NCBI RefSeq assembly: GCF_050113715.1
Contig: NZ_JBNJQR010000005.1
Coordinates: forward strand, 186,001 to 250,000
Direction of reading: 5' to 3'
DNA from: Brevibacillus_H ginsengisoli
GTDB lineage: Bacteria > Bacillota > Bacilli > Brevibacillales > Brevibacillaceae
Length of the DNA stretch: 64,000 nucleotides
Part shown: in pieces, positions 7,668 through 15,335 of the stretch
Position numbering within the stretch: the stretch's first letter is position 1
How the letters are laid out: each line of letters begins with the position of its first letter
Notes under the pieces: generated by a model
The model's input: the letters and a program-made list of their open reading frames with translations, nothing else
What the model was told of the DNA's origin: nothing
The model's database searches: none
Translations under genes and position numbers: made by a program

Positions 7668-8720
7668 CTATTGTTTTTCCGGCAAGAAATCGTTTGTGAA
7701 GGCTTTACTTGGTTCAATCATTTTCGGGATCAGCTTGCGATCGTACATCCATTTGGCGTAACGGTCCCACACTTCTTCTTTTTGTACGCCCCATTGCGGC
7801 GCATCGTCTTGATACTTCGTGCTTAACCACGCCTGGCTTTGTTTTACAAGTTCAGGGTTCAGCTCCGGTGCGTTTTTGAGCAAGATAGTAGCCGCTTCAC
7901 TCGGATTGCTGATCGCTTCTTGGTATCCTTTTGCTGTAGCGACCATGAATTTTTTCACCAGGTCTTTTTGTTCGTTGACGTGTTGCTCATTGGTTACGAT
8001 GACTGGTGTGTAGTAGTCCAATGCAGGGTCGAGGTCTTTCACCATTTGGAGGTTCAGATCCATTTTGTTGATTTTTGCCTGAATGCCGTCCCAGCCGTAG
8101 TAAATCCATTCGACGTCAGCATCGCGGCCAATGGATTTGAAGAAATCGGTAGCCCCGAGCGTAACCATTTGAACCTTGGACGGGTCGCCTCCCGCTTTGG
8201 TCATCACAGCTTTAATCACGGCTTCTTCAGATGGCGATCCCCATCCGCCGTAACGCTTGCCTTCGAAATCTTTCGGGGACAAAATGTTCTTGTCCTTCGG
8301 TGAAGCGAAAGCGGAGGTGTTGTGCTGGATCACCGCTGCTATGGAAACAAGCGGAATATTGGTTGCGCGTGCTTGGGTAACCGCTTCCTGATAGCTCACG
8401 GCAAAATCAACTTTACCCGCTGCCGCCAATTGGTCAGCTTGAGTGCCTTGACCTGGTTGTTCAATCTCTACATCCAGTCCTTGTGCCTGATAGTAGCCTT
8501 TGTCTTTGGCCACATAAAGGCCGGAGTGGTTGGTGTTCGGGAACCAGTCGAGCATTACGGTTACTTTTTGCAGTTGACCAGTCGCTGGTTGAGCCGCTTT
8601 ATCTGTTTGTGGAGCGGGAGCAGCTGATTGTCCGCAGCCTGCGGCGAGAATGCTGAGTCCTACTGTAACACTTGCGAATAGATACCGAAGACGGTTTTGT
8701 TTTGTATGATTTCGATTCAT
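7668..8720 (-). CDS. thiY: ThiY-type substrate-binding lipoprotein (NMT1/THI5-like)
   Basis: 350 residues. A lipoprotein signal peptide ends in LAAGC with the lipid-anchored Cys at about 29, followed by a Pro/Ala/Gln linker. The mature part begins KVTVMLDWFPNTNHSGLYVAKDKGYY, the hallmark of the NMT1/THI5-like periplasmic-binding family. Bacterial members deliver formylaminopyrimidine, HMP or other pyrimidine precursors of thiamine to an ABC importer. It lies between thiX and thiZ, 12 and 15 bp from them. AAAGGAG precedes its ATG. Substrate choice among pyrimidine precursors cannot be read from sequence alone; riboswitch context excludes most non-thiamine roles. Confidence 0.88.
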   Translation of the reverse strand: MNRNHTKQNRLRYLFASVTVGLSILAAGCGQSAAPAPQTDKAAQPATGQLQKVTVMLDWFPNTNHSGLYVAKDKGYYQAQGLDVEIEQPGQGTQADQLAAAGKVDFAVSYQEAVTQARATNIPLVSIAAVIQHNTSAFASPKDKNILSPKDFEGKRYGGWGSPSEEAVIKAVMTKAGGDPSKVQMVTLGATDFFKSIGRDADVEWIYYGWDGIQAKINKMDLNLQMVKDLDPALDYYTPVIVTNEQHVNEQKDLVKKFMVATAKGYQEAISNPSEAATILLKNAPELNPELVKQSQAWLSTKYQDDAPQWGVQKEEVWDRYAKWMYDRKLIPKMIEPSKAFTNDFLPEKQ

Positions 8721-8732
8721 GATAAGTCTCCT

Positions 8733-9515
8733 TTATTCTTTACGGGATGGATACCAAGGCATGGTGACCCGCGCGATCAGTTCAATGAGAACGAACATGG
8801 CCAAGCTGAGAAAAACAATGACGAAAATCGTAGCGAACACTCGGTCCGTCTGAAACGATTGGGAGGAGCGGGTCATCAGGATGCCTAAGCCTTTGCTTGC
8901 GCCTAGCCATTCCCCGATCACCGCCCCCATGACGCTGTAGGTACCGGCAATTCGCAATCCTGAGAAGAAGAAGGGCATTGCGGCAGGGAGTTTAACCATC
9001 CGAAAAATCTGCCATCTACCCGCCCCCATGGAGGACATCAGGCGGATCATGTCTGAATCGACCAGGCGAAAACCGTCCGATAGATTCACGGTAATCGGGA
9101 AGAAGCAGACCAATGCGACGACGATTACTTTTGGCGTGATCCCAAAGCCAAACCAAATAAAAAACAAGGGCGCAATCGCCACGATGGGAATCGTTTGGGT
9201 AATCACGAGAAGCGGGTAAACCGCTTTTCGCAGATAATCCGACCAATCCATCAGGACGGCAATCAAGGTTCCCGCCAGTATAGCGATGACAAAACCGAGC
9301 AGGGTCTCGTATATTGTCTGGACACTATGCATCCAGATCAGCTCTCTTGCTTCCCACAGAGATTGCAAGATTTGGGTGGGGCTTGGCAAAATCCATACTT
9401 CGATCTTGCTTACTTTTACCCCGATCTCCCAGATCAGCAGGACGAGCATGAGCAAGCCGATGGGGAGCACGCTGGTTAGCGTCTGTGATTTACCGGTATT
9501 TTTGAAGCTTTTCAT
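8733..9515 (-). CDS. thiX: ThiX-type ABC transporter permease
   Basis: 260 residues with about six membrane segments and the binding-protein-dependent permease (BPD_transp_1) coupling loop. That loop is seen as MSSMGAGRWQIFRMVKLPAAMPFFFSGLRIA near residues 165-200, including the EAA-like GAGRWQ...LP pattern that docks the ATPase. It forms the membrane channel for ThiY and ThiZ. The ATG at 9513-9515 lies inside the end of the upstream gene (26-bp overlap), suggesting translational coupling; AGAAGGGG is 9-11 nt upstream. A homodimer is expected because only one permease gene is present. Confidence 0.88.
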   Translation of the reverse strand: MKSFKNTGKSQTLTSVLPIGLLMLVLLIWEIGVKVSKIEVWILPSPTQILQSLWEARELIWMHSVQTIYETLLGFVIAILAGTLIAVLMDWSDYLRKAVYPLLVITQTIPIVAIAPLFFIWFGFGITPKVIVVALVCFFPITVNLSDGFRLVDSDMIRLMSSMGAGRWQIFRMVKLPAAMPFFFSGLRIAGTYSVMGAVIGEWLGASKGLGILMTRSSQSFQTDRVFATIFVIVFLSLAMFVLIELIARVTMPWYPSRKE

Positions 9516-9777
9516 CCATGGAAACCCCTTCTGGGCGGTAATGAATTTTCATGTGAGTCATAACCTCGCTGGCTCCCGCTTGGATACAAGCTTCCTGAGC
9601 GCGCTTCACGATCTCGATCAGTTCGTCCAGTTCACCCTCCATAACGGTTTCCATTGCGCCTACCTCGTATTTGACTCCTGATTGCTGTACGACTTCAATT
9701 GCCTTGTCCACCACTGGGTAAGTATTACCATCTGCGACCTTTGGCAACACCTGAAATCCTAAATTGACGATGGGCAT
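9490..9777 (-). CDS. MTH1187/YqgV-family thiamine-binding protein
   Basis: 95 residues. The ferredoxin-like MTH1187/YkoF fold is recognisable from VNLGFQVLPKV, the KYEVGAMETVMEGELDELIEIV strand-helix and VMTHMKIHYRP. Solved members of this small family bind thiamine or a related pyrimidine at a subunit interface. It is the first gene behind the TPP riboswitch, so a role in binding the imported precursor or thiamine in the cytoplasm is likely, analogous to YkoF in Bacillus. GGAGG is eight bases before ATG 9775-9777; the preceding TTG is also in frame but closer. It overlaps thiX. Confidence 0.85.
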   Translation of the reverse strand: MPIVNLGFQVLPKVADGNTYPVVDKAIEVVQQSGVKYEVGAMETVMEGELDELIEIVKRAQEACIQAGASEVMTHMKIHYRPEGVSMDEKLQKYR

Positions 9778-9827
9778 CAATAAAGCCTCCTTCCTCTACG
9801 ATTTTTCCTTTTATGCCTTGGAAAAGC

Positions 9828-9852
9828 GAAAAAGCCACCCAAGTGGGCAGCC
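9828..9852 (-). terminator. Riboswitch-controlled terminator of the thi leader
   Basis: On the minus strand GCTGCCC pairs with GGGTGGC (two G-T pairs) around ACTT, followed by TTTTTCGCTTTT. It lies between the TPP aptamer and the first gene, as expected for a transcription-terminating expression platform. Confidence 0.75.
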
Positions 9853-9898
9853 TAGAAAACAGCATGGATACAATCTTGTTCGTTTGCATTCGCGCTAG

Positions 9899-9982
9899 TT
9901 CCCTACGCTGGCATTACCCAGATCAGGTTAAAGGGTCGGCACCAATTCGGGTACCCTCTCAGCCAAGCTAACCTAGCTCCCC
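9899..9982 (-). promoter_or_regulatory. TPP (THI-box) riboswitch
   Basis: On the minus strand the sequence carries the invariant THI-box elements in order: GGGGAGC at the P1 start, CTGAGAGGG (complement of 9954-9962), ACCCTTTAACCTGATCTGG and GTAATGCCAGCGTAGGGAA at the 3' side. This aptamer binds thiamine pyrophosphate and usually switches expression off when TPP is abundant. It precedes the MTH1187-thiX-thiY-thiZ operon and is followed by a terminator hairpin. Confidence 0.96.
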
Positions 9983-10016
9983 AAAACAAAAAACTCCATA
10001 TGCAATTACGTGTCTC

Positions 10017-10045
10017 ATTATAGACATTCTTTATTGGTGTGTAAA
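10017..10045 (-). promoter_or_regulatory. Sigma-A promoter of the thi operon
   Basis: Read on the minus strand: TTTACA, 17-bp spacer, TATAAT (complements of 10040-10045 and 10017-10022). It places the transcript start about 25-30 bases before the TPP aptamer. Confidence 0.8.
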
Positions 10046-10051
10046 TCCTTT

Positions 10052-10948
10052 TTACTTTTCCAGCTGCTTTTCCAAGCTGACGCATACCTTCTCTTCATGA
10101 AACCCGAAGCGTTCATATAATCTTCTTGCGGCGGTATTCTCCACACGGACAGACAGTTCAATGTGGGAGACATTCCTTTTGTCACGCAACCAGGTGATCA
10201 CATGAGCGAGCAATTGGCTTCCGTATCGCTTATTCCGTTCTGCCTCCAACACGCGAATGAAGCAGATTTCTGCCGCGCTCAACGCTTCCATGATCTCTAC
10301 ATAAGTGTACCCGACCATCCGATTCTGCTCATAAATGAGAAACAACAGATGCGTGTCGCTGATCCGATTGACGATATCCGACGCGCTAAAATAAGCGTCT
10401 AACGGATGTAGGCTATTAAACGATTCAAGATCGCCTGTCGTATAGGGACGGATGGTTACGCTTGGATTGGACGGTACAGACGGAAGGGGCGTACCCGAAT
10501 TCAGTTCAAGCGAGAGAGATGCTTCAGCGTTATATACGACAAATCCAAGGCCGCCGAAGAATGCCAAACCGTTCTGATTCTTCTCATCTAAAGAAATCCG
10601 AATTTTCTCGTATGAATGAGGGATAAGCAGTAACAGTTGGTCCCACAGTTCGGAGACGACTCGTTGCCAGTCAGATGCACGTACATAAGGTCCCAATATT
10701 CGGATTAAGCCTTGTTCGGGGAAGGGATAGTAGCCAAGCGCTCCGATAAGCTGATCTTCTGCTGAAGTTTCAGCTGATAGAGCAAGGACAAACACCTCTT
10801 CGAAAGGCAGACCGGCTAGTACCTTCTTGATACTTTCCATGTCTGAGGGAAGCCAGGGGTTATTGTGCTCGCGATGTTGATTCATGAACGCAATAAACTG
10901 CGAGACTTCTGGTAATTGTTGAATTGTTGCCAGCTGGTAAGCAATCAT
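10052..10948 (-). CDS. Tandem-domain GNAT acetyltransferase
   Basis: 298 residues with two GNAT-like halves. The N-terminal half (about 1-150) has weak motifs ending NGLAFFGGLGFVVYNAEASL. The C-terminal half (about 160-298) starts VTIRPYTTGDLESFN and has ERNKRYGSQLLAHVITWL as acetyl-CoA loop and NTAARRLYERFGFHEEK as the closing helix-strand. Only the second half seems to keep a canonical acetyl-CoA site (R-x-x-R-Y-G), so the first may be structural. The acceptor is unknown. GAAGGGG lies about eight bases before the ATG. It shares its upstream region with the divergent coat-protein gene. Confidence 0.8.
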   Translation of the reverse strand: MIAYQLATIQQLPEVSQFIAFMNQHREHNNPWLPSDMESIKKVLAGLPFEEVFVLALSAETSAEDQLIGALGYYPFPEQGLIRILGPYVRASDWQRVVSELWDQLLLLIPHSYEKIRISLDEKNQNGLAFFGGLGFVVYNAEASLSLELNSGTPLPSVPSNPSVTIRPYTTGDLESFNSLHPLDAYFSASDIVNRISDTHLLFLIYEQNRMVGYTYVEIMEALSAAEICFIRVLEAERNKRYGSQLLAHVITWLRDKRNVSHIELSVRVENTAARRLYERFGFHEEKVCVSLEKQLEK

Positions 10949-10995
10949 TCCGGGTCCCCTTCTCGAGATAAGTTGAACGAATCGCCCAAATCATG

Positions 10996-11024
10996 TACCT
11001 CAGGCGGGCATTTGTCATATGCTA
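10996..11024 (+). promoter_or_regulatory. Candidate sigma-K (mother-cell) promoter for the coat gene
   Basis: CATATGCTA (11016-11024) fits the sigma-K -10 pattern CATAnnnTA. An AC-containing -35 (TACC, 10996-10999) lies 16 bp upstream. A late mother-cell promoter would suit a spore-coat gene. The motif is short, so chance is possible. Confidence 0.4.
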
Positions 11025-11099
11025 CACAAATTACGGATACCTATGTCTATGCAGGCGACAAGTACAATAGAACGTAACTTCAAGCTCAGGTGATGCTAA

Positions 11100-12161
11100 A
11101 TGAATATACTTGGAGTAATGGCCAGTCGTGTAATCCATCCTGATCGATTCGACCCATATGATGAAGTGGCCAGGGAAGCAGGATTTGATCGAGTGCTTGT
11201 CTATCGCCCAGAGGATGTCAATCTGACCACTGGCAAAATAAGCGGCTTCGTAAGAGAACAGGGAAGCTGGAACAAAAGGATCATGAACGCCCCGCCCATC
11301 ACGTTTGACATCGGCTATTACCATGATCCGAAGGTGGTCGGCAAGGTACGACAGATTAAGAATACGCCATCGATTGCTTTTCTCAATTACGGACTCGGCA
11401 ACAAATGGATGATTCATCAAAAATTATTTCCATTTGAAACCGTACGTCCCCACCTTATTCCAACCGAAGTGGTGGTGGACGGCAAGCAGGTAATGGACTG
11501 GATGGAGCGTTATGGAGCCGTCATCTTGAAGCCTATCAACGGAAAAGAAGGCAAGGGAATTGTACGGCTCAGCAAAACAGGAGAAAACGGTTCGGGCGGT
11601 CCTTATCTGTTGGAGGAACAAATGAACAAAAAGCCACTCGCAGATGAGCAGGGGGCCATTCATCAGATTGAGCGGATTCTCCAAAGCGGGAGATACATCG
11701 TGCAAAAGTGGATTCCCATCGTGAACCGGGAAGGACTTGTCTATGATGTGCGTTCACTGGTCCAGAAAAATCAGAAGGGCCGTTGGGAGATTACAGGGTT
11801 GGCCGCGCGTCAGGGGGCAGCAGGAAAAATTACCTCGAATCTGATGGACGGTGGAACAGCTTTTGAACTGCTCCCTTATTTGAAACACCACTTTGGTAAG
11901 AAGAAAAGCCGCAAACTTTATCAAAAGATCAAAGAACTTTCGCTTAGAATTCCCGGCTGCCTGGAAGAAGCCTACGCCAGGCGACAAGCAGATCTGGGAC
12001 TTGATCTGGCCATTGATCCAGAAGGAGAGATTTACTTGATTGAGGTGAACGTAAAGCCGGGGAAACTTCCATTTCGGCAGGTATTCGGCATCCACACCAA
12101 ACAGGACAGTATTCGTCAGCCGATCTACTACGCGGCTTCTCTCCTGGGGATAAAAGCCTAG
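11100..12161 (+). CDS. YheC/YheD-family spore-coat-associated ATP-grasp protein
   Basis: 353 residues. The Bacillales YheC/YheD endospore coat family is recognised by GNKWMIHQKL, the ATP-grasp core AVILKPINGKEGKGI near 140-155, YIVQKWIPIVNREGLVYDVRSLVQK, the GAAGKITSNLMDGGTA loop and DLGLDLAIDPEGEIYLIEVNVKPGK with the metal-binding E-x-N. ATP-grasp enzymes couple a carboxylate to a nucleophile using ATP; the substrate of this group is not established. Family members are tied to the spore coat, supported here by a sigma-K-like promoter. AGGTGA is six bases before the ATG. Confidence 0.88.
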   Translation: MNILGVMASRVIHPDRFDPYDEVAREAGFDRVLVYRPEDVNLTTGKISGFVREQGSWNKRIMNAPPITFDIGYYHDPKVVGKVRQIKNTPSIAFLNYGLGNKWMIHQKLFPFETVRPHLIPTEVVVDGKQVMDWMERYGAVILKPINGKEGKGIVRLSKTGENGSGGPYLLEEQMNKKPLADEQGAIHQIERILQSGRYIVQKWIPIVNREGLVYDVRSLVQKNQKGRWEITGLAARQGAAGKITSNLMDGGTAFELLPYLKHHFGKKKSRKLYQKIKELSLRIPGCLEEAYARRQADLGLDLAIDPEGEIYLIEVNVKPGKLPFRQVFGIHTKQDSIRQPIYYAASLLGIKA

Positions 12162-12253
12162 TCAATACCGGTATAATCAACTAAAGCAAGTCCCTTCCCG
12201 AGTGAATATAGTATGGCAAAACCATCTGGATCACTTGGGGAGGGGGTTCAACA

Positions 12254-12970
12254 ATGAGGAAGCCGGTTATTGATAGGCAGGTAGTAACTGTAGCAACCAT
12301 GACATACGATACAATTCTGGCGCGAGACGGTAAGTGTGTTCTGCCCAAGGGATACCAGATCGTTGCTGGACTTGGCAAGAGTGAAGATCCGCGACTAGGG
12401 ATTATCGCTCAATCGGACACCCAAATTGTCGTCTGTTTTCGGGGAACGGGGAATTGGTTTGATATCTACAAGGATTTGACGCTCAATCAGATTCCGTACC
12501 CATTTGTGAAACAAGCGGGAAAGACTCATCAGGGTTTTACCGAGATGTATGAAGGAACGATTCGCTCCCAGCTGTTCAATATCCTCAGCGGGTTGTCCCA
12601 CAAGAAACAACTGATTCTCTGCGGTCATAGTATGGGTGGCGCCATTGCAACTTTGGCGGCGCTTGACCTTGCCTGCAATTCAAAATTTAAACATCCTCAT
12701 GTGTATACATTCGGTTCTCCGCGAGTCGGCAATTCCGCCTTTGTCCATTTATTTAATAAGACCATTCCATTCTCTTATCGCATTGCCAATCGCTATGATG
12801 TCGTTCCGCATTTTCCTCTGAGGAGGACCTTCCAATTACACTATCGGCATGTTCACTCATTGGTCAGGATCTCGTTTCGACAGGGCGGAATCGTGCCCAA
12901 TCATGAAATGGCGAACTATTATAAGCAGGTATGTCGGATGTTTGAAAAGGGACGAGGATTTTCCTCTTAG
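12254..12970 (+). CDS. Class 3 lipase family protein
   Basis: 238 residues of the lipase class 3 (fungal-type) fold. The core is VVCFRGTGNWFDIYKDL (the RGT oxyanion strand), the nucleophile elbow CGHSMGGAIATLAALDL with Ser at about 126, VYTFGSPRVGNSAFV, the catalytic Asp in NRYDVVPHFP near 185 and a C-terminal NHEMANYY whose His completes the triad. No signal peptide is visible, so it may act inside the cell or in the spore; lipase-3 proteins also occur in Bacillus spores. GGGGAGGGGG lies shortly before the ATG. The histidine-kinase gene follows 43 bp after its stop. Confidence 0.88.
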   Translation: MRKPVIDRQVVTVATMTYDTILARDGKCVLPKGYQIVAGLGKSEDPRLGIIAQSDTQIVVCFRGTGNWFDIYKDLTLNQIPYPFVKQAGKTHQGFTEMYEGTIRSQLFNILSGLSHKKQLILCGHSMGGAIATLAALDLACNSKFKHPHVYTFGSPRVGNSAFVHLFNKTIPFSYRIANRYDVVPHFPLRRTFQLHYRHVHSLVRISFRQGGIVPNHEMANYYKQVCRMFEKGRGFSS

Positions 12971-13013
12971 ACGAGCGAATATTCTCATTAATATCGCCAA
13001 GAGGAATGATAGA

Positions 13014-14510
13014 ATGACGAAACTTGATAATCTTATGTATCAATCCTTGTTTGAGAAGAATCCGGATGCCATATACGCAGTTGATGGTAATGGAGTGATC
13101 ACTATGGCGAACGATTCCTGCGAGCGGATAATCGGCTATCCCAAGGAAGAACTGATCGGACACAACTTCCTGGAGTTTCTTCCTCCGCATGAGGTAAAGG
13201 ATGATCTGGAAAGATTCCAAAAAGTGCTGAAGGGTGCTCAGAGTGAAGCCGAGCTGAGTATTGTGCATCGTACCGGGCAGATCATTTATATTCACGTCAT
13301 GAGTTTACCGATCTATGAACAAGAAAATAAGATTATCGGTGCGATCGGGATAGCCAAAGACATTACCAGAAGCAAACAATTGGAGAACGAATTGCAAACC
13401 GCCAGAGAGAGTCATCTCCAAACGGCCAAGATGCTGCAAGGAAAAGAAGCGAAGCTGAAACTGATTGCAGACAATACGTCGGATATCATTTTTTTAATGG
13501 ATGAAAAGGGAGATGTCACGTTTATTTCTTCCTCGTTTACGAGAATTCTCGGCTATTCGATGGATGAATTTCTTCACGATCATTGCCTGTACGGCAAGCT
13601 TGCCCAAGAGACGATTCATCCGGATGATATTGACCAAGTGAAAATGAAACACGAATGGGGTATGAGAACCAAAGAATTCTTTCACGTCGATTATCGAGTG
13701 AGACATAAGGAAGGGCATTGGGTTCATATTGAAACGCATGTCAGACCGATTCTGGACGAAGACAATCTGGTTGGCTTAGTCATGATCGCCAGGGACATTA
13801 CGGAGAGAAAACGCAATGAGGAGCTGCTCAGGATTTCGGACAAGCTTTCTGTTCTAGGCGAGCTTGCCGCCGGAATCGCGCATGAGATCAGGAATCCGCT
13901 TACCTCTATAAAAGGGTTTATTCAGTTGTTTCAGTCCTCCAACCTGGAGAAGCACGAATACTACCCGATTATCCTTGACGAGCTGGATCGCATCAATTTC
14001 ATTGTGAGTGAACTGTTGATTCTAGCGAAACCTCAACTATCCAATTATAGAATCAAAAACTTGAATGAAATTCTGTCTAACACGGTTACCTTGCTGAGTC
14101 CACAAGCTCTATTGCAAGGTGTAGACATCATCACAGAGTTTGACGAAGAGGCCCATGTGATTTGTGAAGAGAATCATCTCAAGCAGGTGTTTATTAATCT
14201 GATAAAAAATAGCATGGAAGCGATCGAACAAGAAGGACACATCACGATTCGAACCCGGAAGCTTGCGGGTGGCCTGATTCAAATTGAATGTGTCGATAGC
14301 GGATGCGGGATTCCCCAAGAGCTGGTGCCTAAATTGGGAGAGCCATTCTATACGACCAAAGCCAAAGGAACAGGATTGGGCTTAATGGTCAGTCTGAAGA
14401 TTATCAAGGATCATCATGGCAATCTGCACATTGAGAGTTCCCAAAATCAAGGAACTTCTGTTACGATCACATTACCGATGGTGGAGACTGATTCGAAGCC
14501 AGGAATCTAA
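13014..14510 (+). CDS. Orphan PAS-PAS sensor histidine kinase (sporulation-kinase type)
   Basis: 498 residues, soluble. PAS domain 1 covers about 8-118 (NPDAIYAVDGNGVITMAN to GAIGIAKDIT) and PAS 2 about 146-265 (ending GLVMIARDIT). The dimerisation/phosphoacceptor helix has the H-box GELAAGIAHEIRNPLTS with His at 290. The ATPase domain has the N-box VFINLIKNSMEAI, DSGCGIP and GTGLGLMVS. This architecture and H-box are those of KinA/KinE-type kinases feeding the Spo0F-Spo0A phosphorelay, and no response regulator is adjacent. The frame is open back to 12849, overlapping the lipase gene, but GAGG precedes ATG 13014. The signal is unknown. Confidence 0.88.
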   Translation: MTKLDNLMYQSLFEKNPDAIYAVDGNGVITMANDSCERIIGYPKEELIGHNFLEFLPPHEVKDDLERFQKVLKGAQSEAELSIVHRTGQIIYIHVMSLPIYEQENKIIGAIGIAKDITRSKQLENELQTARESHLQTAKMLQGKEAKLKLIADNTSDIIFLMDEKGDVTFISSSFTRILGYSMDEFLHDHCLYGKLAQETIHPDDIDQVKMKHEWGMRTKEFFHVDYRVRHKEGHWVHIETHVRPILDEDNLVGLVMIARDITERKRNEELLRISDKLSVLGELAAGIAHEIRNPLTSIKGFIQLFQSSNLEKHEYYPIILDELDRINFIVSELLILAKPQLSNYRIKNLNEILSNTVTLLSPQALLQGVDIITEFDEEAHVICEENHLKQVFINLIKNSMEAIEQEGHITIRTRKLAGGLIQIECVDSGCGIPQELVPKLGEPFYTTKAKGTGLGLMVSLKIIKDHHGNLHIESSQNQGTSVTITLPMVETDSKPGI

Positions 14511-14528
14511 ATCAGGAGGCAACAAAAA

Positions 14529-15200
14529 ATGGAATATAAACGTCTAACCAGTATATCCGACCCTTTATTTAAACAGATGCACGAACTGATGCAGACCATC
14601 TTTCCGCCTGAAGAAGTACTCGCCTTCGACTTGTGGGAAGGGCCTCTTGAAGATGAAGGAATCCGTATTTTTGTGGCTGTACATAACGGAGAAGTAGTAG
14701 GGGCAACCGAATACCGTTACTATGAAGACTTACACGTGGCTATGACCGATTTCACGATTATTGGCCGTGACAAAATGGGTATCGGAGCATTTCTGGCACG
14801 TAAACGGCAGGAAGATCTGTTTGCCTTGGTGCAATCAAAGGGAACTCCGTTAATCGGGATGTTTGCCGAAATCTACAATCCTACTCTCGTGGAAGACTAC
14901 TCATTTGGCGGTGTAGCCTCCATGAATCCCTTTGTTCGCAGGGAAGTGCTCTCTCATTTAGGGTACCGTAAAATTCAGTTCTCCTATGTCCATCCATCAT
15001 GGAATAATGACGGAGAAGCGGTTACCGGGCTTGATTTGTGCTTCCTAGCCTATCAGGAAGGTATGGAGACGATTTCTGCTAGACTGGTAAAACAATTCCT
15101 GACCACCTATTACGCGGTGCTTCCGAACAAACCTCAAGAATGGCTGAAGATGGTCGAAGGGCTTGATCAACAAGACCATTTGGCACTGTTGCCCATCTAG
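14529..15200 (+). CDS. GNAT-family N-acetyltransferase
   Basis: 223 residues. FPPEEVLAFDLWEGPLEDEGIRIFVAVHNGEVVGATEYRYY is the start of a GNAT sheet and DKMGIGAFLARKRQEDL stands where the acetyl-CoA loop is expected. The rest (PLIGMFAEIYNP, NPFVRREVLSHLGYRKI) is shared with a group of Bacillales acetyltransferases of unknown acceptor. AGGAGG lies nine bases before the ATG, 18 bp after the kinase stop, so it is probably co-transcribed with that kinase. The canonical Q/R-x-x-G-x-G/A loop is degenerate, which lowers certainty about catalysis. Confidence 0.7.
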   Translation: MEYKRLTSISDPLFKQMHELMQTIFPPEEVLAFDLWEGPLEDEGIRIFVAVHNGEVVGATEYRYYEDLHVAMTDFTIIGRDKMGIGAFLARKRQEDLFALVQSKGTPLIGMFAEIYNPTLVEDYSFGGVASMNPFVRREVLSHLGYRKIQFSYVHPSWNNDGEAVTGLDLCFLAYQEGMETISARLVKQFLTTYYAVLPNKPQEWLKMVEGLDQQDHLALLPI

Positions 15201-15335
15201 TCCTTTGATAAAATAGAAAAAATTGAACGAACAGTTCTTCTATTACTCCAAGGATTATGCTATAGTTTACACAAAATTTAGAATCTTTAATTATACTAAT
15301 AGTTAAATAGATCAGCATTAGCAGGAGTGATAGGG

